From: Pseudorhodobacter antarcticus
GTDB taxonomy: Bacteria > Pseudomonadota > Alphaproteobacteria > Rhodobacterales > Rhodobacteraceae
DNA length: 37,145 nt
Direction: 5' to 3'
NCBI GenBank assembly: GCA_945862435.1
Contig: CAMAXX010000027.1
Location: 1 to 37,145 of the forward strand
In this document: in pieces, positions 1 to 7,884 of the stretch
Layout of the letters: each line of letters starts with the position of its first letter
Numbering within the stretch: the stretch's first letter is position 1
Program-made: the position numbers and the translations under genes
Notes under the pieces: model-generated
What the model was told of the DNA's origin: nothing
Database searches by the model: none
What the model saw: the letters and a program-made list of their open reading frames with translations, nothing else

Positions 1-132
1 TGGGCCCGTGTTGCTGGGCCCGTGTTGCTGGGCCCGTGTTGCTGGGCCCGTGTTGCTGGGCCCGTGTTGCTGGGCCCGTGTTGCTGGGCCCGTGTTGCTG
101 GGCCCGTGTTGCTGGGCCCGTGTTGCTGGGCC
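1..132. repeat. 14-bp tandem repeat array, about 9.4 copies
   Basis: The unit TGGGCCCGTGTTGC is repeated nine times without a mismatch from base 1 to 126, followed by a partial unit (TGGGCC) to 132. The array begins at the window edge, so its true length is unknown. Each unit holds the palindrome GGGCCC. Fourteen is not a multiple of three, so the array is open in more than one frame and gives repetitive Cys/Gly/Pro-rich translations that I do not take as coding. Perfect identity between copies suggests recent expansion or ongoing homogenisation. Confidence 0.95.
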
Positions 133-168
133 GCTTCCTACAAAGTGAATGTAGCTAACAAACTTATA

Positions 169-387
169 TTAAATCATAATTTTACCAGTTGGTTCGTCGT
201 CTTTTTGCACCACATCGTTGATGCGCAAGATATAGGCCCCTACTTGCTCTGTGACGGTGCCAGTGGCTGCGGCTGTGGTCTGCACCGATGAGGGGGCCGC
301 ATCATGGGCCAGTGCATAAGGGGCCAGCGCGATTTGGGTTGGCAAAAGGCTGGCTATAGCAATCAGTGCATGGCGAAGAAAGCGCAT
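169..387 (-). CDS. Small secreted protein of unknown function (72 aa)
   Basis: The ORF begins with a basic N-terminus (MRFLRH) and a hydrophobic stretch that ends near ALAHDA, which reads as a Sec signal peptide cleaved around residue 28. About 44 residues remain as a mature polar peptide without cysteines or a recognisable domain. An AGGAATT ribosome-binding site lies six bases upstream of the ATG, which supports a real gene. It sits beside the 14-bp array and is transcribed towards it. I do not recognise the family; export to the periplasm is inferred from the signal peptide only. Confidence 0.6.
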   Translation of the reverse strand: MRFLRHALIAIASLLPTQIALAPYALAHDAAPSSVQTTAAATGTVTEQVGAYILRINDVVQKDDEPTGKIMI

Positions 388-453
388 GTGAATTCCTATA
401 TTTTCTTTTTAAATTAGATGCTTAAATAGATTCAGATTAAAACGAACAGCCTT

Positions 454-482
454 AAAGTATCGGCTGCTTATACTTGTGTAAA
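454..482 (-). promoter_or_regulatory. Possible sigma-70 promoter for the small secreted protein
   Basis: On the minus strand, TTTACA (477-482) is separated by exactly 17 bases from TACTTT (454-459). The -35 box is good and the -10 box is weak. It would leave an AT-rich leader of about 60 bases before the ATG at 387. Nothing else gene-like is visible in the 388-530 gap. Confidence 0.3.
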
Positions 483-530
483 TCTATGCATTAGGCGGAT
501 TGCTGGCTAATTTGGGCGTTGTTTGCGGCC

Positions 531-1442
531 CTATTCGTCCTTTAACAGCAACCCCAGCGCCAACACTGTCAGCCCCACGCCGCCCAATACATTCCACGGC
601 GGCACCTCATGCCCCAGCGCCAGTTCCCACAAAATCACCCAAGTCGGCACAAGGTAGGTATAGGCCATGACCTTGGCGGACGGCAGGCGCATGGAAGAAA
701 ACTGCATCAGGACAAAGGTAATCGCGCTGGCTGCGACTGAGATGTAGATCAAGCAAATCCACACAATTGCGGGCAGGGCAGCCCAGTCTGTCGCCAGCAC
801 ATCGGCCCCGCCGAGCAGGGCTAAAATCACCAACCCCGCCGTCATCATACCAAAGGTAGACACCAGCGCAGGCTCGCCCCTATTCAGCTTTCGCAGCAGA
901 GGAGTATAGGCGGCGTGGGCGATGCAGCCGATGAAAAAGACCCCCTCGCCAAAGCCCACCTCCAGCCGCATCAACGCATTGATATCGCCGCGAAAAATCA
1001 CCCACAGCGCCCCCGCCGCCCCGATAGCCAGCGCAAGGGCCATGCGCGGCGTGGTAATTTGGCGCAGGAACAGCCAGCCAAACGCGGCGGACATAACGGG
1101 CGTTAGGGTGAATACCGCTGCCGTGGGCACGGCTTGCGCGGTTTGCAGGCCCCAATACATCAGCACAAAGTATATCGACATCAGCGCGCCCAGAACCCCG
1201 TATCGCCACGGCGCGCGCCAAGCGCTGCGCCGCAAGCCGACCGTGGAATGTGCCACCGCCCCCACCAGCACCCCCGCAAGGGCAAAGCGCACCACAGTCA
1301 GCGCCAAGGGTGAGATAAATGGCGCCGCCATCGCCCCAAGTGAAAACGACCCCGCAACCAGCGCTGAAAATGCCAGCATCCCCAAATGCCCCTGCATGTG
1401 GCGTGGCAGGCGGGCCAGCATGGCAGTTAGGACATATCCCAT
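531..1442 (-). CDS. EamA/DMT-family transporter
   Basis: A 303-aa very hydrophobic protein with about ten predicted membrane segments arranged as two EamA repeats, the usual size for drug/metabolite transporters of the inner membrane. The substrate cannot be read from sequence; related proteins export amino acids or other small metabolites. The chosen ATG (1440-1442) has an AAAGG site upstream and lies inside the end of the lysR gene (16-base overlap), so the two are probably translated in a coupled way. The overlapping LysR regulator may control this exporter, a common arrangement for the family, but that is inference. Confidence 0.85.
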   Translation of the reverse strand: MGYVLTAMLARLPRHMQGHLGMLAFSALVAGSFSLGAMAAPFISPLALTVVRFALAGVLVGAVAHSTVGLRRSAWRAPWRYGVLGALMSIYFVLMYWGLQTAQAVPTAAVFTLTPVMSAAFGWLFLRQITTPRMALALAIGAAGALWVIFRGDINALMRLEVGFGEGVFFIGCIAHAAYTPLLRKLNRGEPALVSTFGMMTAGLVILALLGGADVLATDWAALPAIVWICLIYISVAASAITFVLMQFSSMRLPSAKVMAYTYLVPTWVILWELALGHEVPPWNVLGGVGLTVLALGLLLKDE

Positions 1443-2311
1443 ATTTTTGCCTTTGCTTTCAAAAACGTCAGCAAAGCCTGCACCTTGGCGGTGCGGTGCA
1501 AGTCAACATGGGTAATCAGCAGAAAATCCGTTTCCCAGGTTTGCCTTGGGGTTAGAATTTTTACCAAATTGGGATACTGATGGATTTGGTAGCTTGGTAA
1601 AAACCCAATCCCTGCGCCCGCAACAATGGCATCCCGCATTGCGGCAGTGTCATCCACAAGAAAGGTGATGCGGGTCAAGGGGGCAACCTCGGCCAGCCAA
1701 TCGTTGAACGGCGCGGTCGAGGATTCCAGCCCAACGAAGTGATGCTGCAGAAGGTCAGCCTCGGTGTTCGGCATGCCGTGTCGGTCGATGTAGGATTGCG
1801 CCGCCACCAGACCTGTCGTGGTACGGGCAAAGGGCTGAACCACGTTATCGGGCTGATCGGCGCGCGCGCCTTGCCGCATGGCACGAACCGCCACATGCGC
1901 CTCGCCATATTCCAGCCTAAACAGACGGCCACCCGTCAGAAATCGCACTGTTACGTCGGGATGGATAGACTGAAACTCGGCCAATGCCGGGGTGATGAAC
2001 TGCGAAAGTTCAACAATTGATGTCACCACCAATTCGCCTGAAATAGACCCTGTCTGGCCCTTGATCCGGCTGGCCAACCCCGAGAACTGTTCTTGCGTGG
2101 TTTGCGCTACCGATAGCAAATCGCGCCCTGCCTCGGTGGGGGTATAGCCGCGCGCATGGCGCTGAAACAGTTTGACGCCAAGCCGCGCCTCTAGCGCGTC
2201 GATATGACGGATCACGGTGGCATGATGAACGGCCATCGCCTCGGCCGCGCCAGACACTGTGCCGCGCTGGGCCACATGCATCGCGGTGCGAATTTCGTCC
2301 CAGTTTTCCAT
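1427..2311 (-). CDS. LysR-family transcriptional regulator
   Basis: The N-terminus from MENWDEIRTAMHVAQRG onward is a typical LysR winged helix-turn-helix (about residues 3-62, including the recognition segment AVHHATVIRHIDALEARLG). A periplasmic-binding-like effector domain covers roughly residues 90-290. The reading frame stays open to 2404, but those 31 extra residues do not belong to the family, so I start at the ATG at 2311; length is then 294 aa, normal for LysR. The gene overlaps the EamA transporter by 16 bases and runs in the same direction, unlike the classic divergent LysR arrangement. Confidence 0.88.
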   Translation of the reverse strand: MENWDEIRTAMHVAQRGTVSGAAEAMAVHHATVIRHIDALEARLGVKLFQRHARGYTPTEAGRDLLSVAQTTQEQFSGLASRIKGQTGSISGELVVTSIVELSQFITPALAEFQSIHPDVTVRFLTGGRLFRLEYGEAHVAVRAMRQGARADQPDNVVQPFARTTTGLVAAQSYIDRHGMPNTEADLLQHHFVGLESSTAPFNDWLAEVAPLTRITFLVDDTAAMRDAIVAGAGIGFLPSYQIHQYPNLVKILTPRQTWETDFLLITHVDLHRTAKVQALLTFLKAKAKIWDMS

Positions 2312-2525
2312 ATCATCGCTTTCACTTAACAAGCACACTGATGCCCGCAGCAAAGCCAAATCCGCCCGCAGGCGCAAGGGGGCATAATTTAGGGGGCTGG
2401 GCATTTACCGCCTGTTTAGCGTGGGCGGTCTAACATGGACATTGTTTCCGCTTGTTCACCAATCTTGCGCGCGGGGGCGCGGTCTGATTTAAAACGACAA
2501 ACGCGAATTTTGGGAGCGCGGCCAA

Positions 2526-3407
2526 GTGTTTGAAACGCGAGACATCTATTGCCACATTCGTTTTTCCTTTTTCGGGCAAACCGACACGCGGCTCAAACCC
2601 GAAGACCATGACGCAGCCCAAGTGCAGCTTTATGGCGAAACCCGCATGGCGCGCCGATTTTTTCTGTTTGAAAACATAACCTTACCCAGCCTGCGCGCGC
2701 AGACCGACCGCGACTTTAAGGTGGTGGTCATGTCGTCTGACATTATGCCCCAGCGGTTCAAAGACCGATTGCGGGCGATTACGGCGCAGGACAGTAATGT
2801 GATCTTAGACTTTTCGACACGCCGCAACGGGGCCTTTGCCTTTCGCCAGCATATCGAAGACAGCCTTGGCGCGGGGTTTTATAAGACGGCCGTGCATTTT
2901 CGACTGGATGACGATGACGCGCTGTCCAGCAATTATATCGCCCGTCTGCGGGCTGTCAGTTATGGGCTAAGTGTTGGAACTCATGTAACTTTTCCGTCTG
3001 GGCTGACGCTGTTTCCCACGCAGGCGGGCGGCAGTGATGGCGCGGTTTTGCCGCATCGGCAGCTGCTGATCGGGCTGGGACTGGCGATTATCTGCGGCGC
3101 GAATTTCCGCAAAAACCCGTTTCAGATGATGCACGGCGATGTGTGGCAGCGCTGGCCTGTGGTGTCTGACCCGACCTTTGCCGCCTATATCCGCACACAT
3201 CATCATGACAACGACACGCTAGAGGCACAAGATAGAGTGCTGGAAGAGAACCGCCGCATCCTGACAGGGCGCAGGGCGGGCGGGATTGCCGAGCGGGTGG
3301 ATCAGATTGTGGCGCAAAGTTTCGCCTTTACCGATCAGTCGCGGCTGTGCGGGCTGATCGGCGGGGTGGGGGCGGTGCGAAGCCTAGCCGATTTGCCGTC
3401 GGTTTAG
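2526..3407 (+). CDS. Putative rhamnosyltransferase-family glycosyltransferase
   Basis: A 293-aa soluble protein that resembles the putative rhamnosyl transferase family common in Rhodobacterales (Pfam Rhamno_transf). Visible features are the RFFLFENITLPSLRAQTD segment (44-61), the VVVMSSD strand, and an acidic metal/nucleotide-sugar type motif RLDDDDAL (126-133), followed by a H-rich region near the C-terminus. The start is GTG at 2526 with GGAG ten bases upstream; no in-frame ATG fits better. It stands alone, divergent from the LysR gene, so the acceptor cannot be guessed. The function is family-based and biochemically untested in my knowledge. Confidence 0.75.
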   Translation: MFETRDIYCHIRFSFFGQTDTRLKPEDHDAAQVQLYGETRMARRFFLFENITLPSLRAQTDRDFKVVVMSSDIMPQRFKDRLRAITAQDSNVILDFSTRRNGAFAFRQHIEDSLGAGFYKTAVHFRLDDDDALSSNYIARLRAVSYGLSVGTHVTFPSGLTLFPTQAGGSDGAVLPHRQLLIGLGLAIICGANFRKNPFQMMHGDVWQRWPVVSDPTFAAYIRTHHHDNDTLEAQDRVLEENRRILTGRRAGGIAERVDQIVAQSFAFTDQSRLCGLIGGVGAVRSLADLPSV

Positions 3408-3539
3408 CGTATGTTATCCGTATGTTTTGCGTATTGCATCCGTAGGGACACGGCGCGCGGGGCGGTAACGGGGGCTTCATGCGCGCGGGGTTAGGGTGGC
3501 GGCGGCACGATCTGCCATAAGACTTAACTCTGGGACACC

Positions 3540-3932
3540 ATGACCACGAAAAAGCAAACCGAAACCGCCTTTCACCAACTGGCCCAAGTGATGCGCGATC
3601 TGGAGGGCGATCTTGGCTGGCGGCTGAAAGACAGCCCCCGCATCCCCGCCGCATGGCACGAGATTGCGCAAGAACGCATCCAGCCGCTGAAGCGCCCCGT
3701 GACCCTGCGCATCGACGAAGACGTGATCAAGTTCTTTCGCGCCATGGGGCAGGGCCACCTGACCCGCATGAACGCCGTGCTGCGCACGTTCATGCTGGCA
3801 AGGCTGGCCGAGGTGGTGAAGGCGCAGGAGGAGTATAAACCGCCGCCCGCGTTTGAAGAGGAATACCGCGCGAGGATGGCGATATTTTCGCGGATGCTGC
3901 TGGAGCGGATGGCAGAGGGGGAAGAGGATTAG
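3540..3932 (+). CDS. BrnA-type antitoxin family protein, orphan
   Basis: A 130-aa protein whose residues 54-88 carry the BrnA signature: VTLRIDEDVIKFFRAMG, then a short linker and LTRMNAVLRTFM, the ribbon-helix-helix-like DNA-binding/dimer module. The N-terminal 50 residues are predicted helical, and the C-terminal 40 residues form a charged helix, longer than classical BrnA (about 90 aa). BrnA normally neutralises and co-represses the RNase-fold toxin BrnT encoded just upstream; no BrnT-like ORF is present in 3408-3539 or in the next gene. It may therefore act as a stand-alone regulator. Confidence 0.7.
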   Translation: MTTKKQTETAFHQLAQVMRDLEGDLGWRLKDSPRIPAAWHEIAQERIQPLKRPVTLRIDEDVIKFFRAMGQGHLTRMNAVLRTFMLARLAEVVKAQEEYKPPPAFEEEYRARMAIFSRMLLERMAEGEED

Positions 3933-3977
3933 GGGGGGTGGGTGTCCGACCTTATCGCTTTGACCAACCAAAAAAAT

Positions 3978-3997
3978 GGTGCGTGAAATCACGCACC
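3978..3997. repeat. Perfect inverted repeat (hairpin), 8-bp arms
   Basis: GGTGCGTG and CACGCACC are separated by AAAT. No T-run follows on either side, so it is a weak terminator candidate. The sequence, together with the CCTAC that follows, resembles dispersed GTAGGGTGCGT-type intergenic palindromes I know from many bacteria. It lies between the BrnA-like gene and the low-GC gene at 4108. Confidence 0.6.
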
Positions 3998-4107
3998 CTA
4001 CGGGCTGAAGAATACCGCTTAGGTAGAATTATATAGACTTTCCCCTTTTTGCTGCCATAATGGCGGAATAAATCCAAAGGTGGATAATTGTCATTGAGAG
4101 GAAAGTA

Positions 4108-4707
4108 ATGAAGATTCCTGTGAGCCAGTTCATCGACTTTGCTTACGGTGACAAAAGAAAAGACAAAGCAAAGGTTATCGGCATACTCGATGAGATTGGT
4201 GTGCCTTATGATCCTGCGAAAGATCGGTATAAACAGTTTAGAGAGGCCTTGAAAGCTTACGAAGAAGGCAAAATGTCCTCTAATAACTTCCTTGGGCTGC
4301 ATTCAAATGTTGCGGCAAACAAAGCTGCTGGATACAAGGTTTTAAGCAAGAATTACTTAGAATTAAAGGAGGATTACGCGCTAACTTGGGTTGGGCGCAG
4401 TCCGATTGAAGTCAATATTTCAGGACTGCATATTTATACTGCGTGGTATTTGAGAACTGAAGAAAACAACCAAAAGAGGATTATTTTTCTACACTTTGGC
4501 AAGGAACCGCTGGCTCGGGAAAAGGAGAGAGGCTTGTTGACCGTGTTGCGTTTAGCAATGCCAAGTGCTGCTGGAGTAGGAATTCTAAATATTCAACCTG
4601 GAACGCTGATTACGTTTACACGACTCAATCAAGTTGAGGCCGACTTCTTGAATAGCCGCGCCGCAAGATTTGTGGCTTTGGCAAAGGATATCAAACCATC
4701 TGTTTAG
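4108..4707 (+). CDS. Hypothetical protein of low GC content (199 aa), probably acquired
   Basis: The ORF has a good ribosome-binding site (GAGAGGAA, seven bases before ATG) and a complete 199-aa reading frame, so it is very likely expressed. The first 55 residues are charged and helical (KRKDKAKVIGILDEIG, then YKQFREALKAYEEGK). The rest looks like an alpha/beta domain with strands such as KRIIFLHFG and TLITFTRL. No signal peptide, transmembrane segment or cysteine motif is visible and I do not recognise a family. Two lines I counted within it are about 42-43% GC, clearly below neighbours such as ffh, with A/T-ending codons. This points to horizontal transfer. Confidence 0.75.
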   Translation: MKIPVSQFIDFAYGDKRKDKAKVIGILDEIGVPYDPAKDRYKQFREALKAYEEGKMSSNNFLGLHSNVAANKAAGYKVLSKNYLELKEDYALTWVGRSPIEVNISGLHIYTAWYLRTEENNQKRIIFLHFGKEPLAREKERGLLTVLRLAMPSAAGVGILNIQPGTLITFTRLNQVEADFLNSRAARFVALAKDIKPSV

Positions 4708-4785
4708 CGATTGCATCCTAACAAATCGCTTTTCGCGTTAGTTTGCTGCGCCTGCCTTGGATCGCGAGCGGATTCCCCCCCACCC

Positions 4786-4814
4786 TTGACTCCCGGCCCC
4801 TTTCCCTCTATCCG
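4786..4814 (+). promoter_or_regulatory. Sigma-70-type promoter for ffh
   Basis: TTGACT (4786-4791), a 17-base C-rich spacer, then TATCCG (4809-4814). The surrounding CCCTTGACYCCCGCCCC style is nearly the same as in front of rplS at 10574, which supports both. Transcription would start near 4821 and give a leader of about 150 bases. Confidence 0.6.
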
Positions 4815-4872
4815 ATCGCTCAAATCCCCAGAGGCGAACGCTTCTGGTCCTAAGGCCTTTGCCATGGATCAC

Positions 4873-4906
4873 CACCTGTCAGCGCGTTGCGCCCACAGGT
4901 GCTTTT
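4873..4906 (+). terminator. Terminator-like hairpin in the ffh leader
   Basis: CACCTGT (4873-4879) pairs with ACAGGTG (4895-4901), and inside it GCGC (4882-4885) pairs with GCGC (4889-4892) around GTT. CTTTTG follows. It lies between the proposed ffh promoter and the ffh start, so it could terminate or attenuate transcription into ffh. It could also end read-through from the gene at 4108. Confidence 0.45.
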
Positions 4907-4970
4907 GTGCTTTGGGCTCGTGCAAACCAACCGCCGCTCCTATCTAGGGGCAAACCAAAGGAGTGGGCTG

Positions 4971-6482
4971 ATGTTTGAAAACCTATCCGAACGCCTTGGC
5001 GGTGTGTTTGATCGTTTGACCAAGGCGGGCGCGCTTTCGGAGGCGGATGTTGACGCGGCGCTGCGCGAGGTGCGCACGGCGCTGCTGGAGGCGGACGTTT
5101 CGCTGAACGTGGCGCGCGATTTCATCAAGGCGGTGCGGGTTAAGGCGACGGGGCAGGCGGTCACACGCTCGATCACGCCCGGTCAGCAGGTTGTAAAGAT
5201 TGTTCATGACGAATTGGTGCGGGTGCTTGGGGGCGATACCCCTGCCGAGCCGCTGAAGATTGATAACCCGCCCGCCACGATTTTGATGGTGGGTTTGCAA
5301 GGGTCGGGTAAGACGACGACCACCGCCAAGCTGGCCAAGCGGTTTAAGGAAAAGCAGGGCAAGCGGGTGCTTTTGGCCAGTTTGGACACCAACCGCCCTG
5401 CCGCGATGGAGCAGCTTGCTATCCTTGCAGGGCAGATCGGCGTGGACAGCCTGCCGATTGTCAAAGGCGAGACTGCGGTTCAGATTGCCAAGCGGGCGAA
5501 AACGCAAGCCGCGATGGGCGGCTATGATGTGGTTTTCCTTGATACCGCAGGCCGTTTGCACATTGACGACGTGTTGATGGATGAAATCACCGCCGTGCGC
5601 GATATTGCGCAGCCGCGCGAGACGCTGCTCGTGGTTGATGGTCTGACGGGGCAAGATGCGGTGAATGTTGCCGCCGAGTTTGACGGCAAGGTTGGCATTT
5701 CGGGCGTTGTGCTGACGCGGATGGACGGCGATGGGCGCGGCGGGGCGGCGCTGTCGATGCGGGCGATTACGGGCAAGCCTATCCGTTTCGTCGGCCTTGG
5801 CGAAAAGATGGACGCGCTGGAGACTTTTGAGGCCGAGCGTGTGGCGGGCCGTATCCTTGGCATGGGCGATATTGTTGCGCTGGTGGAACGCGCGCGTGAG
5901 ACGTTCGAGGCCGAAGTAGCCGAACGGATGGCCAAGCGCTTTGCCAAGGGTCTGTTCAACATGAACGACATGAAGTCGCAGCTAGAACAGATGGTCAAGA
6001 TGGGCGGGCTGGCGGGGCTGATGGGTATGATGCCCGGCATGGGCGGCATGGCGAAAAAGGCCGAAGCTGCGGGGATCAACGACCGTTTGCTGGTGCGCCA
6101 GATCGCGCTGATCCAATCGATGACGAAAAAGGAACGCGCGAACCCTGATCTGATGGCGGCATCACGCAAGAAACGTGTGGCGGCGGGCGCGGGGCTGGAA
6201 GTGGCCGATCTGAACAAGCTGCTGAAACAGCACATGCAGATGGCCGATATGATGAAGAAAATGGGCAAGGGCGGCGCGATGAAGCAGGCCATTGCGCAGA
6301 TGATGGGCACGAAAAGTGCAGGCGGGGGCGGGATGCCAGACATGTCCAAACTGACCCCCGAAGAAATGGCCGCAGCCGCCAAGGGCATGGGCCAAGGCAT
6401 GAATATGGGCGGGGGATTCCCCGGTATGCCGCGCGGATTGACCCTGCCTGCGGGCCTGTCAGGGATGATGAAGAAGAAATGA
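4971..6482 (+). CDS. ffh: Signal recognition particle protein Ffh (SRP54)
   Basis: A 503-aa SRP GTPase that binds signal sequences and 4.5S RNA and delivers ribosomes to FtsY at the membrane. Domains in order: N domain (1-90), G domain with P-loop GLQGSGKTTT (108-117), DTAGR (191-195) and TRMD (249-252), then the methionine-rich M domain from about 300. The tail is unusually rich in Gly and Met repeats. The frame extends upstream to 4887, but ATG at 4971 has an AAGGAG site seven bases before it and matches the family N-terminus. The stop overlaps the next gene by four bases (ATGA), so translation is probably coupled. Confidence 0.97.
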   Translation: MFENLSERLGGVFDRLTKAGALSEADVDAALREVRTALLEADVSLNVARDFIKAVRVKATGQAVTRSITPGQQVVKIVHDELVRVLGGDTPAEPLKIDNPPATILMVGLQGSGKTTTTAKLAKRFKEKQGKRVLLASLDTNRPAAMEQLAILAGQIGVDSLPIVKGETAVQIAKRAKTQAAMGGYDVVFLDTAGRLHIDDVLMDEITAVRDIAQPRETLLVVDGLTGQDAVNVAAEFDGKVGISGVVLTRMDGDGRGGAALSMRAITGKPIRFVGLGEKMDALETFEAERVAGRILGMGDIVALVERARETFEAEVAERMAKRFAKGLFNMNDMKSQLEQMVKMGGLAGLMGMMPGMGGMAKKAEAAGINDRLLVRQIALIQSMTKKERANPDLMAASRKKRVAAGAGLEVADLNKLLKQHMQMADMMKKMGKGGAMKQAIAQMMGTKSAGGGGMPDMSKLTPEEMAAAAKGMGQGMNMGGGFPGMPRGLTLPAGLSGMMKKK

Positions 6483-7111
6483 TGGGATCGGGCGATCATA
6501 CAGCGCCCGCGCAGGGCTGGCTGCGTGCCCCAACGGGGCCAGCGCGCGATATTGCCCACGCGATCTGCGCACCTGTGCCTATCTTCACAACTGCGCGCCT
6601 GCTTTTGCGCGCCTCGCTTATCACTGATTACCCTGCTTATGAGGCGGTATTTCTGTCAGACCGTGCCAAATATATGGGCGGGCCATTTACCGCCGAAGGG
6701 GCTTTTGCAGATTTTTGTCAGGGCGTTGCCGGATGGGCGCTGCGCGGGGCTGGGATGTGGACGATTTCGGCGCGGGGCGGCAATGATGCACCCCTTGGCT
6801 GGATGTATCTGTGGCAGGAAATGGGCGACCCCGAGCCAGAAATGGGTTGGGTTCTGACGGCCGAAGCCGAGGGAAAAGGTTTTGCGCGCGAAGCGGCTTT
6901 TGCAGTTCTGCCCCATGCGGTGCAGATTTTTGGGCCACAGCGGTTTGTCAGTTATGTTGACGCTGGCAACGACCGTTCTGCCCGTTTGGCGCTGGATTTA
7001 GGCGCGGTGCGCGATACGCAGGCCGAAACGCAGATGGCCGCTTTGGGCAAAGCCGATCTGCATGTGTATCGCCATTCGGGGCAGCCGTCACAAAGGAGCG
7101 CGCGCTTATGA
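6479..7111 (+). CDS. GNAT-family N-acetyltransferase
   Basis: A 210-aa acetyltransferase of the RimJ/RimL-like GNAT type. After a variable N-terminus, the fold starts at TTARLLLRA (about 38-46), continues with the WMYLW and EMGWVLTAEAEGKGFAREAA segment (the acetyl-CoA-binding GxGxA-like region is degenerate as EGKGFA), and ends with the SYVDAGNDRSARLALDLGA helix typical of the family. The start ATG overlaps the ffh stop and a second ATG follows directly. The next gene overlaps its stop in the same way, placing it firmly inside the ffh-rpsP operon. Substrate unknown. Confidence 0.85.
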   Translation: MMGSGDHTAPAQGWLRAPTGPARDIAHAICAPVPIFTTARLLLRASLITDYPAYEAVFLSDRAKYMGGPFTAEGAFADFCQGVAGWALRGAGMWTISARGGNDAPLGWMYLWQEMGDPEPEMGWVLTAEAEGKGFAREAAFAVLPHAVQIFGPQRFVSYVDAGNDRSARLALDLGAVRDTQAETQMAALGKADLHVYRHSGQPSQRSARL

Positions 7112-7410
7112 GCGATCAGACCAATGCCACCCGCGCCGCAGATATCTTGCGCGACCACCGCGCCAGCATCGACCGCCTTGACGCGCTGCTCGTCTATACT
7201 TTGGCCGAGCGGTTTAAACAAACGCAGGCCGTGGGGCGGCTGAAGGCGGCGCATGATCTGCCCCCGTCTGACCCTGCACGCGAGGCGCATCAGATGGCGC
7301 GGCTGGAACAGCTTGCCCGTGAGGCCGATCTTGACCCCGCGCTTGCCAAGAAATTCCTGACCTTCATTATATCTGAAGTCATCAGGCATCACGAGAAACT
7401 ACAGAAATAA
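7108..7410 (+). CDS. Chorismate mutase, AroQ class
   Basis: A 100-aa all-helical protein matching stand-alone AroQ chorismate mutases, which convert chorismate to prephenate on the way to phenylalanine and tyrosine. Helix 1 shows the active-site pattern R-x3-D-RLD ([19 protein letters not shown]), then [19 protein letters not shown], and helix 3 ends with [17 protein letters not shown]. Length is normal for a monofunctional enzyme. An AAAGGAG site precedes the ATG, which overlaps the stop of the acetyltransferase. Its place between ffh and rpsP is recurrent in related genomes as far as I recall. Confidence 0.88.
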   Translation: MSDQTNATRAADILRDHRASIDRLDALLVYTLAERFKQTQAVGRLKAAHDLPPSDPAREAHQMARLEQLAREADLDPALAKKFLTFIISEVIRHHEKLQK

Positions 7411-7454
7411 CCAACAATCGGCGCATGTTGCGCCCACACTTAGGAGACTACAGT

Positions 7455-7826
7455 ATGTCGATGAAAATCCGTTTGGCCCGTGGCGGCAGCAAAAAGCGCC
7501 CGTTCTATTCGATCGTGGCGACGGACAGCCGCAACCCCCGCGATGGCCGCTTTTTGGAAAAGCTGGGCACCTATAACCCGCTGGTCGCCAAAGACAGCGA
7601 AGAGCGCGTGAAAATGAATATGGAGCGCGTGAAGCATTGGCTGGGTTTGGGCGCGCAGCCCACCGACCGTATTGCGCGTATGTTGGAAGCGGCTGGCGTG
7701 ATGCCGAAAAAAGTTCGCAGCAACCCTAAAGCTGCCGTTCCTGGCAAGCGCATGACCGAACTGGCTGCCAAGAAAGCTGCCCGCAGCGCAGCACCTGCCG
7801 CGGCAGAAGAAGCTGCTTCGGAATAA
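7455..7826 (+). CDS. rpsP: 30S ribosomal protein S16
   Basis: A 123-aa S16 protein of the small subunit. The family core is clear: [37 protein letters not shown] and [19 protein letters not shown], followed by an Ala/Lys/Glu-rich tail of about 40 residues that is longer than in E. coli (82 aa) but common in alphaproteobacteria. TAGGAG lies eight bases before the ATG. The frame also opens upstream at 7425, without family support. It is separated from rimM by a terminator-like hairpin, which fits the need for far more S16 than RimM. Confidence 0.97.
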   Translation: MSMKIRLARGGSKKRPFYSIVATDSRNPRDGRFLEKLGTYNPLVAKDSEERVKMNMERVKHWLGLGAQPTDRIARMLEAAGVMPKKVRSNPKAAVPGKRMTELAAKKAARSAAPAAAEEAASE

Positions 7827-7834
7827 CCCAAATC

Positions 7835-7866
7835 GCGGCCCCTGCCAGTTGTGGGGGCCGCATTTT
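7835..7866 (+). terminator. Hairpin with T-run between rpsP and rimM
   Basis: GCGGCCCC (7835-7842) pairs perfectly with GGGGCCGC (7854-7861) around an 11-base loop and is followed by ATTTT. It looks like a partial terminator, letting the ribosomal protein be made in excess of the maturation factors downstream. Confidence 0.7.
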
Positions 7867-7884
7867 CACAAATATAGGCGCGAT

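Noticed and set aside
22..291. Open frame through the 14-bp array (Cys/Gly/Pro-rich)
   Set aside because: Openness is a by-product of the repeat. There is no ribosome-binding site and it runs antisense through the small secreted protein.
880..1515. Long frames on both strands over the EamA gene
   Set aside because: Shadows of the transporter gene in high-GC DNA, without domain features.
4711..4947. 78-aa frame upstream of ffh
   Set aside because: It covers the ffh promoter and leader hairpin, and its start codon lacks a ribosome-binding site.
4711..4970. Possible SRP (4.5S) RNA gene beside ffh
   Set aside because: The conserved SRP RNA tetraloop and symmetric-bulge sequence was looked for and not seen.
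5522..6559. 345-aa frame antisense to ffh
   Set aside because: Mirror of the Met/Gly-rich M domain; low-complexity translation and no start signals.
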